A DNA stretch of 64,000 nt. Source: Congeria kusceri. Its lineage: Eukaryota > Mollusca > Bivalvia > Myida > Dreissenidae. A program made the position numbers and the translations under genes. Where the stretch lies: NCBI GenBank assembly GCA_027627225.1, contig CM051028.1:26249343-26313342 (forward strand), given 5' to 3'. Of the stretch, positions 36,901 to 51,900 are shown piece after piece. The number at the start of each line of letters is the position of its first letter. The first letter of the stretch is position 1. Below the pieces are notes generated by a model that was given only the letters and a program-made list of their open reading frames with translations, was not told the origin of the DNA and did no database searches.

Positions 36901-39900
36901 AAGACCACTGTTTTTCTGACCAGCTTGTAAGACCATCATTATCTTTTTGCAACTAGAAAACAATGTGGCTCACTGGGAACACATCTGATTTTGTGCAAAC
37001 TACTTTATGCAAACGAATAATATGCACACTAGTTAACAAGTCGATCTCCAACCAACCAAAATATCAGATGAAGTGTAATTTTTCGCAGCAACGATTTTTT
37101 AGTGCTTTCATTCTAGCCTGCCAAATCAAAAAGCCGGTTATATGCTGCATGCTCTTAATTTTATACTAAAATTAACGACATACATAAATATGTAGCAATT
37201 GATTAAAATATTCTAAAAAACCATTGACAACACAAATAATTTGCAACCATAAGTTGGGTCATACTTAGGCAATCGGATTATTACAACAAATGAACTTGTC
37301 CAGGTAATGTAAGCTACTCTTCGGGAAATAAGCATGGTACTTATTCAGTATAAATGAACTTCTCCAGGTAATGTAAACTACTCTTCGGGAAATAAGCATG
37401 GTACTTATTCAGTATAAATGAACTTCTCCAGGTAATGTAAACTACTCTTCGGGAAATAAGCATGGTACTTATTCAGTATAAATGAACTTGTAGATGGAAG
37501 TACCTTGTAAAAGGCTGTATAGATACTTTGAAAGTTCCCAGGTATGTTCATCTTAAATATAATCAAAGTGAAAGTACAGCAGAAGCAGCAGGCGAGAAGT
37601 CGTATTAGCAGTACAAGGTCCTTTACTTATGGCAAGTGACCCGAATTGCCATAACAACACATCACAATACAAAAACACAAAACAAACACAAAGCACAAAT
37701 ATGAAGACTGAGGTCACCAGTTAAACCTCTGAATAGAGCATGTACAGCAATTGTTGTATTTTATCTTACTGTTATTGTTGTTGGTTTGTTTCCCATTTGC
37801 CAAAAAATAAAAGTAAATAAACAAGGCATATATACAAAACCATTAAATCCCAACTGATACAAAAGATATTTAAAAATACCATCTGACATTATAAATGTCT
37901 TCATTACACATATTATTTAGAAGTGCATTGAATAAGTTCACCAGAAGGACACAATAGCCAGAAAAGTTTAGTGTTAATACTCGTACATATAAACAACATA
38001 ATAACATTCTTAATGCACAATTTATGCACACAAAATCGTTAAAGAAGTTGTTATACAACATAAGAGTAAACTATAAACAAACAGGATTATAATAACAGAA
38101 GTGAGAACATGCCATGTGAAAACAAGGATACTAGTGAATTGATGGATGCTCCCAAGTGCGCTTTGCCAAGTAATGGGAATGCAATCAGAAGAGCAGAGTT
38201 ATTAAAATAACTAAAAACCACAAGAACTGCAAATCCAAATATGCTGTAAAAATGTATTACAGCTTGAAACCATGTACAAATAAGTGTCACTGAATTTCAT
38301 ACAGAATATGATAAAGTAGTTGTTAAGAAACAGCCCGGATAAGAATTGTGCACTATGTACTAATTTTACCAATCTGCAAAGGAAAATAGAAGTCACAAAA
38401 GCGGAATCTCTTGCTACTGTGCACTTCCTGTCTTGCTTGAGCTTCATTGAATTCTGGCTAATAGTTGCCGAGAGACAGTCCAGACAAGACTTGGGCCCTA
38501 TGCACTAATTTCAGCAACCTTCAAAGTCCCATAACTCCAAGGAAAATCACTGGAAAAAAATATCAAGGTAATAGCCTGGACGAGAATTGTGCACTATATT
38601 CTAATTTCAGAAATCTTCCAAGTCCAATAACTCTTAGATAAATCATTGAATGTCCTGGTTCAGTGCACACCTTCTTTTGGTAATAAAGCTTCCCATAAAG
38701 TTTTATTAAATTCTGACCAGTAGTTGCATAGAAATAGACCAGACAAGAATAGTGCATTAAATACTTATTTTAAAAAATTTGGAACGCTCTGGTTCAGTGC
38801 ACACCTCCTCTTGGTAAGGAAGCTTCCCATGAAGTTTCATTGAATTCTAGGCAGTAGTTGCTGAGAAATACACCGGACAAGAAAACGGGATGGACGGACG
38901 GACAGAAAAAGCGGGAGACTATATGCTCCCCTAAAAAAAATTTTCGGGGAGCATACAAAACTAATTTATATAATACCAGCAACAAAGCAAACATTACCAG
39001 CAAAAGTTTCACCATCCTCCATGTCTTGTCTTTAAGTTGAAATAAAGTTTTAAAAATTTCTATAAAATTGAATACATCCATTTAATTCCTAAACATGTTT
39101 GTTTGATTTTGATAGAATATAAACAAAAACACATAACACGCATATCTGAAAATAATGGGATATTGGATTTAATATAATGTCAAAGACAGTGACGTAACAT
39201 AGGGTTTGTATTAATTAATTATGTTTTATTACCTACTTTACTATATAACTGATCATTAAGCCTTTTTAACTGTTAACTACTTTGTAAAAACAAGCCCCTT
39301 TGATGTTAAATGGTTTTGTTTCATTATGTTGCCCACAACATTTTATTCAAAGGGAAGGAACCTGCACAGAATACAGCACAATGTAACTTTATGTTAACAC
39401 TGAGGACTACTAGTTACGGTCAAACGTAATTGAATGTTACAAGCAGGACCCATGCAGGTTATTGATTGTTCCATTTTATAGTTGTGAGTCACAACTATTG
39501 TTATGCTAGTTTTCATGGGGAAAAAAAATAAATATTTCTTTTAATTATAAGTAGGTCAGGGGCGGGTCGTTGATTTTGGGTTGTGGGGGGGGGGGCGTAA
39601 AATTTTGATCGTGCAGTTATCCTTTATGTTGTCTGTGGGTCTGCAGTGATCAGCAACAGACTCGTATCAAAGATATATGATAAATCGTTGTCCTCCTCCT
39701 CCTTATCATCATCACCATTTGTAAATGCACTTTGTTTCACTTAAAAATTAATACTTCAGCGTATTATGTTCGTAATACATGTTGGTTCATATGTATGTCA
39801 AGAACCTGTTTTGGCAGTAAATTGCCCTTGTTTGACGTGCCTGTCCACTAAATACGTTTCTGACATTCAATGTGATAATCTGTGGAATCACTAATTTTCA

Positions 39901-42900
39901 CGGAGGTCTAATTTTCGTGCATTTCGCGCTCCCGCCGTTGCAGTAGATATGAACACTGCGAATATTTACCGAATTAATAATAAAAAACACATGCGGATAT
40001 AACACGTTCGTACATATGCACGTAGGTATCGTTCATGAACATATGCAGGTATATGTGAATGTCATTATTTAAATGTTTGTATACATAATTTTCTTGGTTT
40101 AAATTATAATGTTTATAAGTATGATCTTTCTGAAGAAATGACGCATTGATTGCTATTAGAAATTTAAGTTTGTATAAAACAGATAATGTGCACAAGTTGG
40201 CAGTTTGATTTCACAAGATGACATATTAAGTCAAGAAAAAGCAACCCCGATGTGCAGCCTCTATTTAAGTCGGCATTTAATAAACAAAAAGTTGGCAGCT
40301 TGACACGGCGTGATATAAATTATCTATGGTTTCGTCTAATGATGCGACCCCTATATTCCAGAAGTGGAGAAGTGCACCCCTGTAACAATTTAGAGTCTAT
40401 TCCATCACGAAACACATGCTAATTTCATAAACAAGCTGTCACAAGGACCCATATTAGCGTTCTGCCTAGTCCGTGTTAAATCGATCAATCTAAACGTTTT
40501 TTTGTAAAACACAACTGACTTGAAAATCATGTTTGCAGGAAGTTAAGACCGCGCGAATATGACTGCAATCACATTTGCGTGAAATTCGTACCATGCAAAT
40601 TTAAATGATTCCACAGTATATCAGGAACATCCTTAAACATGTAAAATCGATAGCTGACTAAATTCATACACGCTCGCATCGAGAATTATTTGTATTATTA
40701 ATTTACCTCTTCATTTATCTCTTTCAAAGTAAATGTTATTTAAATAACTTACATGTTCACAGTCATGCTCATAACATCTTCAAATGTGCTATGTAATGCG
40801 GGTTTTTTCATCGAACCGAACTAACGGACAGAGAGACGAGCATGTTTTTTACCCTAAGTATTGGGAAAGGTAGATCTACTTGTATGATTGCATTGTGAAA
40901 TAATACGGCAAGTGAAGCCGACGTTGTGTCAATTTCGCTGACTTATGGTGTGGGAAAAAATATGACATTGCCAGGAATTGGAATGACATTGCGGACAGCT
41001 CTCTACTTTATTCTTTCATATTTTTTTATGAATGCATAAAACAATATGAAATATGGTATGATTGCTAATGGAACAATGAACACGAAGTTTGCTGATTTAT
41101 ATATTTTTGCGGAACTAAACGATTTATTGAGACAAAAGTGTTTAAACTCGAAAGTAGTCATTGATTTTACATGAATTTCGACTTTAAATACTATTTATTC
41201 AAAAACTTTAAATGTCTTTTATGTGGTTTCCTGTGCCAAAGGTGTATTGCATCTGACATCTTTATATAATATATGAATAAAAAAACAAAAAACAATATCA
41301 TTTACAAACAAGAGAAAAATGCGGAAACCGCATTAAAGCCGGACTTTTTATTTTGCCGATAGGGGTACATGTTTCTATTGTTAGCTCTAGTGGCCATTTT
41401 GTGCAATGAGGCGGAACCATTTTAATAAGTTTGGTAGAGGAACACTAAACGAACATTTGAGAAAAAAAAAGAAAATCTAGCCATATGTTTAGAAGAAAAT
41501 GGCGTTTAGAAATAAATCTATTTTTAGCTCTGGTGGCCATCTTGTGCAGTGAAGCAGAACCATTTTCACAGGTTTGGTAGAAGACCATCCAAGGAACATT
41601 TCTGTACAGTTTCATGAAGATTGACCAAAAACTTTGGAAAATATGACATGAATACGAAACTTAAACGCAAATTGTTAATGACATCGCAACGCCTGCCCGC
41701 CCGCCCAACAGACCAGTTTTCGCTAATCTATAAGCTGAGATTTTTCGTTGAAAAATCCGGCTAATAAGGTATATATACCTATTGGTATATATACTCATTT
41801 TCTATAGTTTATCGTTTTGGATCAACTTGTGCGCAGGTACTACGGTGTACGTAAGAAATTGTAGGGGCCGGGCTAGGTCGGGTATGTTTTACTTAATTTC
41901 AGGAAGGATTGTACTTGTGGTGGCAGTGGTGACTGGTAGCCCATAGGGGAATTAAGTGCTGCAAGGAGTTTGGGTACTACTGACTGCTATTGACTGTTAC
42001 AAGCAGGACCCAGGTTAATGAGTGCCATATTTTGTAGTTGTGAGTCACAACTATTGTTGTGTTAGTTTTCATGGAAAAATACAATTAAATGTTGTCTTTT
42101 ATTTATTATCGGAAGTAGTCAAGTAGGTAATTAAACAGATATGTTATGGTCATTTGTTGCCCCCTCTACCTCAGGAAAACGATTTGACTGTTTCCAAATG
42201 CTAATGAAATATCTGTATAATATTAAAGGGTATGAGGTTTGATGTATAATGTTTCAATATGGTAGGTCATGGGTGAGTCTCCACTATTCAAATATATGTT
42301 AGGTTTAAGCTGTTATAACTACATTTTGCGAAATGAAAGTGGAAAGAGAAACAATCATACTTTTAGTTGCCTTCAACATTGATGCCATAAAATGCAGTGT
42401 TTTTTCTCTTCAAAACTGCCTGTGCCCATGAACTGGGGAACTTTACCGTGTCAAATGTCAAAATATAGGGTACGTTTTAAAAAGTTTATTGTTCATAAAA
42501 TATAAGGCTATTTTGCTTTTTTAATTATTATTCTAACAGGGCACGAGCCATCCTTCATATGTACAAAGAAGAAAATCAAGTATAGGTTATTCTGCAACAA
42601 TAATGATGGACAGGGCTAATACATTCGAAGCACATGCTACCAAATAAACACTTCCCTGACAAATGTGCCAATACATTTACCCCCAGTGTGATAATAGCAT
42701 TTTATCAAAGGAAGTAATGTGGCAAAAAACAACGCTTTGTTTGTCTGTTTTAGACTTCCGGTGCATTGATAAAATAATAAACAGCTCACTTTACACAATG
42801 TTGTTGTTTTTGTTCTAGCTTAGTATAAACAGTTTCCGTTAAATTTTACTCCATTTATGAATTCAGCTACTTAATTTTGATATAACAATGTTAATGCCTT

Positions 42901-45900
42901 ATAATATTATACACCCATTTGTTTGCCTATTTGGTGTGCATTCAAAAACAGCTTGTACATTCATGAAAGGGAGGACAGGCCACCTAACAAACAGAACAGC
43001 CGAAGCTAATGATTCAGGGCGGAGCTTCATAAACAAATAGTGCGTAACATATACAGGACATATTAAAATTAATATTTTTAAAAAGCCGTGTTAGAATCAA
43101 AATAATACCTTTACGTCATAGTTTGCTGTCAAATAACCCTTGGCCGGAAGTTTAAATGCTTCGCACTCATGATTTAATTTCTTCTGGCCGTGGGTTATTT
43201 GACAACAAACTATGATATAAAAGTATTATTTCTTAAATATATTTAAATGTTTCATCCACTGAACCTCTTTTTGACAATAGTGTGGATTAAAATTATCATT
43301 CAATTTTTTTTTTAATTATGCACCCGCCTGTAAAATACTACTAATTACTTGGGGGAATAAATTTAAAAAATTGGGGAAAAAATGAAGGATATTTTGTCAG
43401 GGGAAACTGCCTTTAAACGGCACTAACGGCGAAAATAAATCACAGAAATGTTTATCAAAACATACACTTCAGAGTTCATAATGAATCAATCAATCACATT
43501 TCGCTCACAGCGTACCAAACTACACAAAGAAGAGTTTCCAAAATTGCATACCTGGTCTGATGTCCATGCAGAGGACCAGGTTGCAGAAAGGGTGTCTGGG
43601 TAAATGTGATCAGATCTCTGATATTGGTGCCCAGTTGAAATGCTAGAGATTCCATTTCATTGTATATCCTATCATAGTGGACCCTGGAGAGCCAGGACCA
43701 AGGTACAGGGCCTGCCTCCAGGAATGCTTTATTTAGCAGCTGGACAAAATGGGTCTGCAGCATCAAGGCACTATCCTGAAAGTCATTGGCAACATGTTTT
43801 GCATACCTTGTACATAATAAATTATAACCAATGACAGTGATCATTAGGATTAGAAACAGGTGCTCGAAAATGTATGGCTTCACATTTTGCATACCTTATA
43901 TATAATAATTTGAATCCATTACAGTGATCACTGTAATTGTTACACAGACACCAATAGCTAAATACTCCAAATTATGATTGATTTGCTGTAACATAATTTT
44001 ACTCATGAATCAAGAGTGACACACACACAAGCTTAGAATGTGCTAATGTAGTAAGAAATATAAAATAATCTTATTGTCTGAATGAGAATTCAAGCAATCA
44101 TTAAATGTTTAAATCAGTTTACCGCTGAGTCAGATGGTTTGAGTTCTTTCCGTTGATATATACTTATGTTGTTGGCCCCCTTGTCTGAGAAAAACACATC
44201 TCCATCAATATGAGTTTTGTATTTGTTGATGGTAACATTTTTTGTTTTCGTGGTGGCACGAATACAATCATGAGATTCAACACTGTTTAAAACCTCTGTA
44301 GAAATGCCACTCTTCGCTTCTGTTGACCTTTGATGATCGTGATCCTGCTGTTTGGCACTTGTATTCCAACCATTTTTTGATTCACTTTTTCTTAAACTCT
44401 TTAATTTGGTTTGGTCAACATCTCCTTGAAAGTTGGCATCCTTCCTGTCTGAGCTGTTCTGTTTACCACTCACCTCATTTGTGCTATTCAAATGTTCACC
44501 ATTAATATTATCTTTCTGAACTAGTTCATTTTGAGGAACCGCAGCATACCAAACCGATTGACACTTTTTCAGCCAGTGTGCTCTATATTTTATAATCAGG
44601 CCCAACACGACTGAAATGAATGCATTGATGCATAACTTACCCAATTAACCAGTCTAGCTTGAGAACATTTTGGTGTACACGACAACAAGCAATAAATCAT
44701 GTACATCAGATTGAAGTGATTAATGCCTTCAATATGAATATTTGTTAGCAAATACCACAATATGTGATTACAGTTTCGTTACTTCATTCTAGTATTTTAA
44801 CAGCAACATTCATATTGTTACCAGCATTGAACACATGTTACCACGTAGTATCTCATAACATATGCAGACAAACTAAACTAGAGCTTTGTCACAGGAGTGA
44901 CAACGGGCCCCGAATGATAGCATGTTTGAATGTGGAGGCCAGCCAGTTTTTTAAAGTTATAAACTTCCAAAACATCTGTTGGATACTGTAGGAGGAGTCA
45001 TGTTCACAATGAATTTTCCCTAAGTATTGCATAGAGAAAAAATAATCAAAGGGCCATAACTTCCTAATCGAGGAGTAAAATTAAAAAAACCCATCTTTAC
45101 ACACAACAGCACATTACCCTCAACAATGAAGACAAGTTTCAAGAAAACACGTTAGAAACTGTACGTGGAGTTGCATTCACAAGGAATGTTCCTTTTATAT
45201 ATTCCATACTGGAGAAATAACCAAGGGGCGAATGGAGGAGAACAATTTAAATCCCAAGCTTCATGCACAATTACACATTATCCTCAGCAATGAAGACAAG
45301 TTTCAAGAAAATCTATTGGAAACTGTAAGAGGAGTTTCATTCACAAGAAATTTCTCTAGATATTCCATTCCAAAAATGAAGTTAAAAAAACTTAACAAAC
45401 GGCAATATCGCCAGAATTACGAAGAGCAGTTAACAATTCTTGTGGACAGCACTTCTCCTTAATGAAATCTATCCACCTATGAAGTTTGAGTTAATATCTC
45501 TAATAGTTTAAGATGTGACATATGCCCCCAAAGCATATGCTAGTCAGAGGAAGGCAACGACAGGCCAAGAGTTTAATATATGTTCTGGACAAATACCTTG
45601 ACTACTTAGTGTGACGTTGACCTCGAAACAAAAGGCCTGGTTCTTACATGTATTTTAAGTTATTAGAAAATTCCTCCATGCCAGAAAACACTAGTTCATG
45701 TCAGCAATTCTATCTATGTCGAGGATTACCTAAAGCTTCGTGGAATATATATTAGTACATGCATGTTTACATTGATAACCAATAAGCGTAGAATATCTAA
45801 GAAACACAATTACTAATGCCATATATACATAACTTCCGATGTGGGAGACAAATTTACATCCCCATCTTTACGCACAACCACACATCACCCTCACAATGAA

Positions 45901-48900
45901 GACAAGTGTCAAGAAAGTCTGTTGGAAACTGTAGGAGGAGTTGCATTCAAAAGGAATTTTCCATCTATATTCATTAAAATAGCTCAATCTGTTATTGAGT
46001 AGTTGAGAAGAAACCATTTTTCTATTTTTAGGAACGGTGAGCTTGACCTTGATCCCACCCACCCCCTATGCAATCCCAAGCGATGTCTTGATAAAAGGTA
46101 TCCATGTATGACGTTGAATTACAATAGCTCAATTCGTTCTTGAGTAATTGAGCGGAAACAATTTTTCTATTTTTTGTAACGGTGACCCTGACAGTGACCC
46201 CATCCACCCCCATGTAATCCCAAGCCAGGACTCGATATAAGGTATCTATGGATGAAGTTTCATGAAAATATTTTAATTCGTTAACAAGTTAGAGAGCTGA
46301 AACCACAAGTTGACTCCGCCTGAAAATGAAAAATTAACAAAGGGCAATAACTCCGGAATAATGAAGCGCAGAGTAATGGTTCTTGTGCATTGCACTTCTC
46401 CTCAATAAGATCTATCCACCTATGAAGTTTCAAGTTAATACCTCTTATAGTCTAAGAGTTATGCTCCTGGCAAAAACGAAGTATGAAAAATTCACAAAGG
46501 ACAATAACACCAGAAGCATGAAGTGCAGAATAATGGCAATACAAACTTTGACAAATCTTTTTGTTTGAATCCACTGGTGGGATATGAAATAATTTTGCAT
46601 TAATGCATCCTTTATTCCTGAATTTGTTTTATCATAAAAAATCACCAAAAAGCATGGCTTCTAGAGGACAGGACAATTTTTTTTTTTTATGTCTCTGTTG
46701 AAACTTTGAAAATCATCTTGTCTGACACCACCTGATGGATTTGGAAATACATTTCAGGGAAAGCGAATTTATTTGTCTTTATTGCTCAGGTTGTCCCACA
46801 GCATGAATGGTCAAATGAAAATTTAAAACAGTAAAATCTGTGAAAACAACATTGGGACCTAGTCAATCATTTCACATGGTTTTTGCTCTCTGTTGGTACT
46901 CTTATTAAGTGGTCTGCTTAACACCTCAAGGGTGTAGCCATGTGACACCTGACTGGCCGTTTGGTTTATTTAGCTTTATTACTGTTTATTTTAGTCAATT
47001 TTTTTTATTAAAAACCATGCAATTAGTTATCGGGTTTTGCAGTGTTCAGTTTATACATGTTTTTGATGAATAGAATAAGGACAAAAAATTGGAACTGAAA
47101 CAATTGTCCAGTTTAGACCGGGAATTGGTTTTCAGAGAGTTCAGTTTAAACAGCCTTCACTTTATATATTTAGGATCTGACACGAGTTGTCATTTCATAT
47201 CATATTTTAGTTCGGGAATTTTGTTAGTAAGTCAGCCTTTGGCAACATACTAACGAATTTCCTAGACGAGTTTAATAAAATCTGGTATGAAATGATGAGT
47301 GTCACATCTTTTTTATCACATGCTTATAAACGAAAAAATTGGTCTAATTTTACCAAAACATGTTGATAAATCCTAAAAGTTGTGTATTGGCATGACGTCA
47401 TTTCATGCTGACGACTTCATTTCACCAAAATAACGTCATGCGATTGGTCAGTCAAAGAATATTTAGCCAATGAAAACATTCAGAATGTTATCTTACACAT
47501 GTGTTAGATACAAATATTCCTAATGGTTGTATTACACATACAGTATAGCATGTGATAAAATTATTTAACAGACAAGGTGCAAAATGACTTTACAAAAGCC
47601 TGCTCATTATTGTTCACACCCCGAGCATTAGCCACTCGTTGAAATTACACCTTGGACAAATGCCAGTTCGTGATATGAATGACTCAAGTATTTGGAATTA
47701 CATGCGACGTCCCAATTAACGAATTTAACTGCTCTTAATGATCGACTGCACTAAGTTTGTGTTAAATTGTGACAATTAGGTCGATTATATTCTTTAATTA
47801 TAATAATCATCCACACTTATTTGGCAATTATAATAATTGTCCGGGGAATAATTTCAAAGAGCTGGTACTTTCTGGGTTGTCAAAAATTACGAGCAGGCTA
47901 ATGTCCTGGTAGTGAAAAACAGTGCAGGATTTTTTTCTGAGAAGGCTTTTGTCCGTTTTTGCCTGTATCATATTCTTTAAAATCATTTTGAAATCACAAA
48001 ATATAAGCAACAAGTATTCCTCATTTGACTAAATTGAAAATGTGGAACAATTTCTTGTGAGAAACCACTGTTTTAATCTCAAAATAATTTCAAAGAAACG
48101 TTCATTGAGTTACCAAAATATGTGGACTTGTTAAAAGACATTGCTGTTGTCTGCCATTGTAAAATTTTAACTTTAAACAGATCTAAACAACCAATTAAAC
48201 TTGTACAATCCACTATGATTCATTAAACTCAGGTAAGCGGTCTAGGGCCATCTTGGCCCTCTTGTTCCAGAGTAAGGCTAAGATAAGACTAAAGTAGTTT
48301 CTTTGACACCAGGGCAAGAACCCATCACTATTATAATTATTTAACCAATAAAAACTGTTGCTTCTTGTAACTAAAATGCAAGTTTTATTATTATCATTAT
48401 TATAGTTATTATGTTAAACTTTGTACACATTTATAAACTCTGTATTGTGTTTTATGATATTAAGAGCGATGCGTTTCTGATACCGTTACTTGAATTATCC
48501 ACTGTTTTCTCTATTTTGTAGGTCATAATTACTAAAAGATAACTAGAATTAGAATTTTTTAGCAAACATATAGTAAAGATTTTTTTTTTTTTTTACTTAC
48601 AACAGTTTTCCATTAATTTTTTGTTTTTTGTTTGGATTTTTCGCCGTATTCAACAGTATTTCAGTCATATAACGGCGGTCAGTTAACCTACTCACACTTT
48701 TCCTGGGTAAGCTGGTTTACCAGTACTGAGTGCACATACTTATGCCAGTAACGGACAACTGCCCTACTTGAATCAGAGGTAGGGGGAGAATGGCCATAGA
48801 AATAATTCATGACCAATCCCCACACAAGTTATGTGGCCGGGCTGGGAAACGAACCCGCGATCCTCGGATTGTCTAGCGCTCTACCAACTGAGCTAGCCTG

Positions 48901-51900
48901 CCTGGCTCCATTAATTTTTATATTGGAATTTGAACAGATTTCAGCGGAAAACTGTTGTAAGTTAAAAACCGTTTAATATAATGCTTAATATTACTTTTTA
49001 GCAGATTGTAACATTTTAATAAGTAAAATAATAAAATTTTATCACTTATTGGTTAAACAAAGTTTATAAAGCAGAATTAATTCAGTAAACTAACAGTGTT
49101 TTCCTTCTACTGTAAAATTTAAGAAAAGTGAGTTACGACAGTTTTCCGTTCAGCCCTCGTATAATGTCATGAAGTTTCATTTGAATCCCTTCAATAGTAC
49201 TGGAGTTATGCTCTGCACAAGAAGCATGACGGAAAGAAGGACGGACGGAGGCACGGATGATTAGATTACTATATGCCCCCAAAGTTTCCTAAGTGTTTTG
49301 GTAGAAAACAATCTAAGGAACATTTCTGTGAAATAATTTCGAAATCCAAGCAGTGCCTCCTGACATGAAGATTTTCTATGTTTAAAATATAGAAATATTA
49401 GGAAAAATGGCCCCCTCCCTTGCGGCCATGTTATAACGGAGGGGAACCATTTGAGCAACTTTGGTAGAGAATTACCCAAGAAATATTTCCCTGAAATTAT
49501 TTGAAATCCAACATGTGGTTTCTAATAGAAGATTTTCAAAGTTTTAACTACGGCCATATAAGGTAAAATAGCCCCACTTGAGTACTTTGGTACTGGACCA
49601 CCCAAGAAACATTCCATAGAAATTATTTCAAAATCCAACCAGTGATTTCTGACAAGATTTTTCAAAATTTTCAATATACCATATAAGTAAAAATGGCCCC
49701 ACCACCTGGCCGTCATGTTTTTCAATAGAGCTGAACGATTTGAGCAACTTTGCTACAGAACCACCCAAGAAACATTTCTGTGAAATTATTTTGAAATCAA
49801 GCCAGGAGTTTAGGAGGACATGTCGTGTAAAGATTTTTCTATTTATATAGTGGATCTAACAAGAGCTGTCGGAGGACAGACCGCTACACTTTTATTGTGT
49901 TAGTCAGAGTTTATGTCATTTTTTCTAAAACAAACTGTAAAGTAGGGGCCCATTAAACAAAATTAATTTTTTTCTAGAGTTACCGTGACCCAGCTAACCC
50001 CATATGCAATCTCATGCAATGTCTCGTTACACAGAATCTATTAATTAAATGTTATTAAAACATTGCAATTTGCTTACCGAAAAACTTTAACCTGTTAATA
50101 TAGCTTATATGTAAAATTTCTAAGCTCAAAAAGGCCCATAATTTTGACAAATTTCAAACTAGAGTTATCAAAATTCGTCTATGAGTTCATTTTAATATAA
50201 GTAATAAGTGTTCTAAGTTTGAATGAAATCACTCAAGCCATTCCTTAGAATCCAGCTTACCGAAAAACTTGAAGCTGTCCATATAGCTTATATGTAAAAT
50301 TTATAGGGGCAAAAATGCCCATAAAATTTTTACAAATTTCAAACTAGAGTTATCAAATTGGCCTATAAGTTCATTTTAATGTTGTGAATAAATGTTTTTA
50401 AGTTTGAATGAAATCCCTCAAGCCATTCCAGAGAAACCAGCTTACCGAAAAACTTTAACCTAGCTCGGATGCCTACACAGGGGCAAGTAGAATAGCTTGC
50501 CTTTTCTTTGAAAAGTCGAGCTAAAAATGAAGTCTATAAATTATGTTGGACAAAGTCAATTTTGCAATTTTCTCAGGCCAAAGTTGTTTTATTAATTGGT
50601 TTATGGGAACAATATCCCTAGAATTGGAAAATTCATACTAGCGTTCCATGCACCGCCATAACTTCGCCCAAGATCCACCTACCATGACATTCCAAAGATA
50701 TGCACAACCATACTTGGTACTGATCAATCCAGTGAAGTCATGTCAAATTCCAGACAGTGGTTACAGAAAAGAGCACAGACAACCTGAAGGGGCCATAACA
50801 CCACTAAAATTTTGCCACCGCCTATATGCACAACTAGAATTCGTACAGATAAATCCTGTTAAGTTTTGTCAAAATCCGACAAGGGGTTACGGAGAACAAG
50901 CACAGACAAGGTTAGTAACCAGGAGAACAGGGGTTACAGAGAACAAGGGCAGACAAGGTCTGTTATGTGAAAAACTTCAATGCGGCGTAATTCCGCCAAA
51001 AATCTGAGGCGACAAATACCAACGATATGCATGACTAAAATAAGTACTGGTAAATCCTGTGAAGTTTCGTCAACCTCCGACATGGGGTTATGAAGAACAA
51101 GGGCAGTCAAGGTCTGTTATGTGAAAAACTTCAAAGGGTTGCAACTCCGCCAAAAACGATTTGCACAACTAGACTTGGTACTGATCAATCATGTGCTGTT
51201 TCTTCAAACTCCGACTAGGGGTTACGGAGAACAAGCGCAGACAAGGTCTGTAATGTAAAAAACTTCAAAGGGTAGTAACTCCCCAAACAAGGGTATCAGT
51301 GAACTGATGGATGCTCCCCAATGTGCTTTGCCAAGCAATGGGAAAGCAATCAGAAAAGCAGAATCCTGACAAGATTGTGCTCTATATGTTAATTTCAGCA
51401 ATCATCAACGTCCCATAACAATAAGACAAGAAACGTGGACATTCCACAAAAAGCAAATTTTTAGAATGAAATGCATAAAAATCAGCACAATAATAATAAC
51501 AGTTTGGATGCAAGGTGAAGGTCATGGCTAGGAATTGCACTGAAGTACAACTTAAGTTAAGAAAAAGCCTTTTTAGTTATTCATAAGGACATTTAAGAAT
51601 ACTGACCCTGAACAGAAGTATGTTAATGTAAGTGAAAAAGAAACAGTACATTGACCCCTACCTATCCCATATGCTATCGCAAGTGAGGTTTCAACAAAAG
51701 ATATCTACATTTGAAGTAAAATTGCAATACCTTAATTGATACTTGAGCTGTTGAGCGTAAACTGTTTGTTTTATTTTTGGTAATGGTGACTTTTACCCAC
51801 CCACCCCATATGTAATCCCAAGCAAGGACTCAATATAAGGTATCTACAAATAAAGTTTAATTAAAACATCTAAATTCGTTCTTAAGTTATAGAGTGGAAA

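Noticed and set aside
43494..43892. Membrane protein starting MQNVKPYIFEHLFLILMI
   Set aside because: The hydrophobic start is the translated pyrimidine-rich end of an intron; the true exon starts at 43775.
44114..44644. Complete 176-residue protein
   Set aside because: The first residues are intron and the stop lies past a donor site; it is an internal exon (44610-44123).
50648..51007. 119-codon plus frame
   Set aside because: Lies wholly in the family F tandem array.
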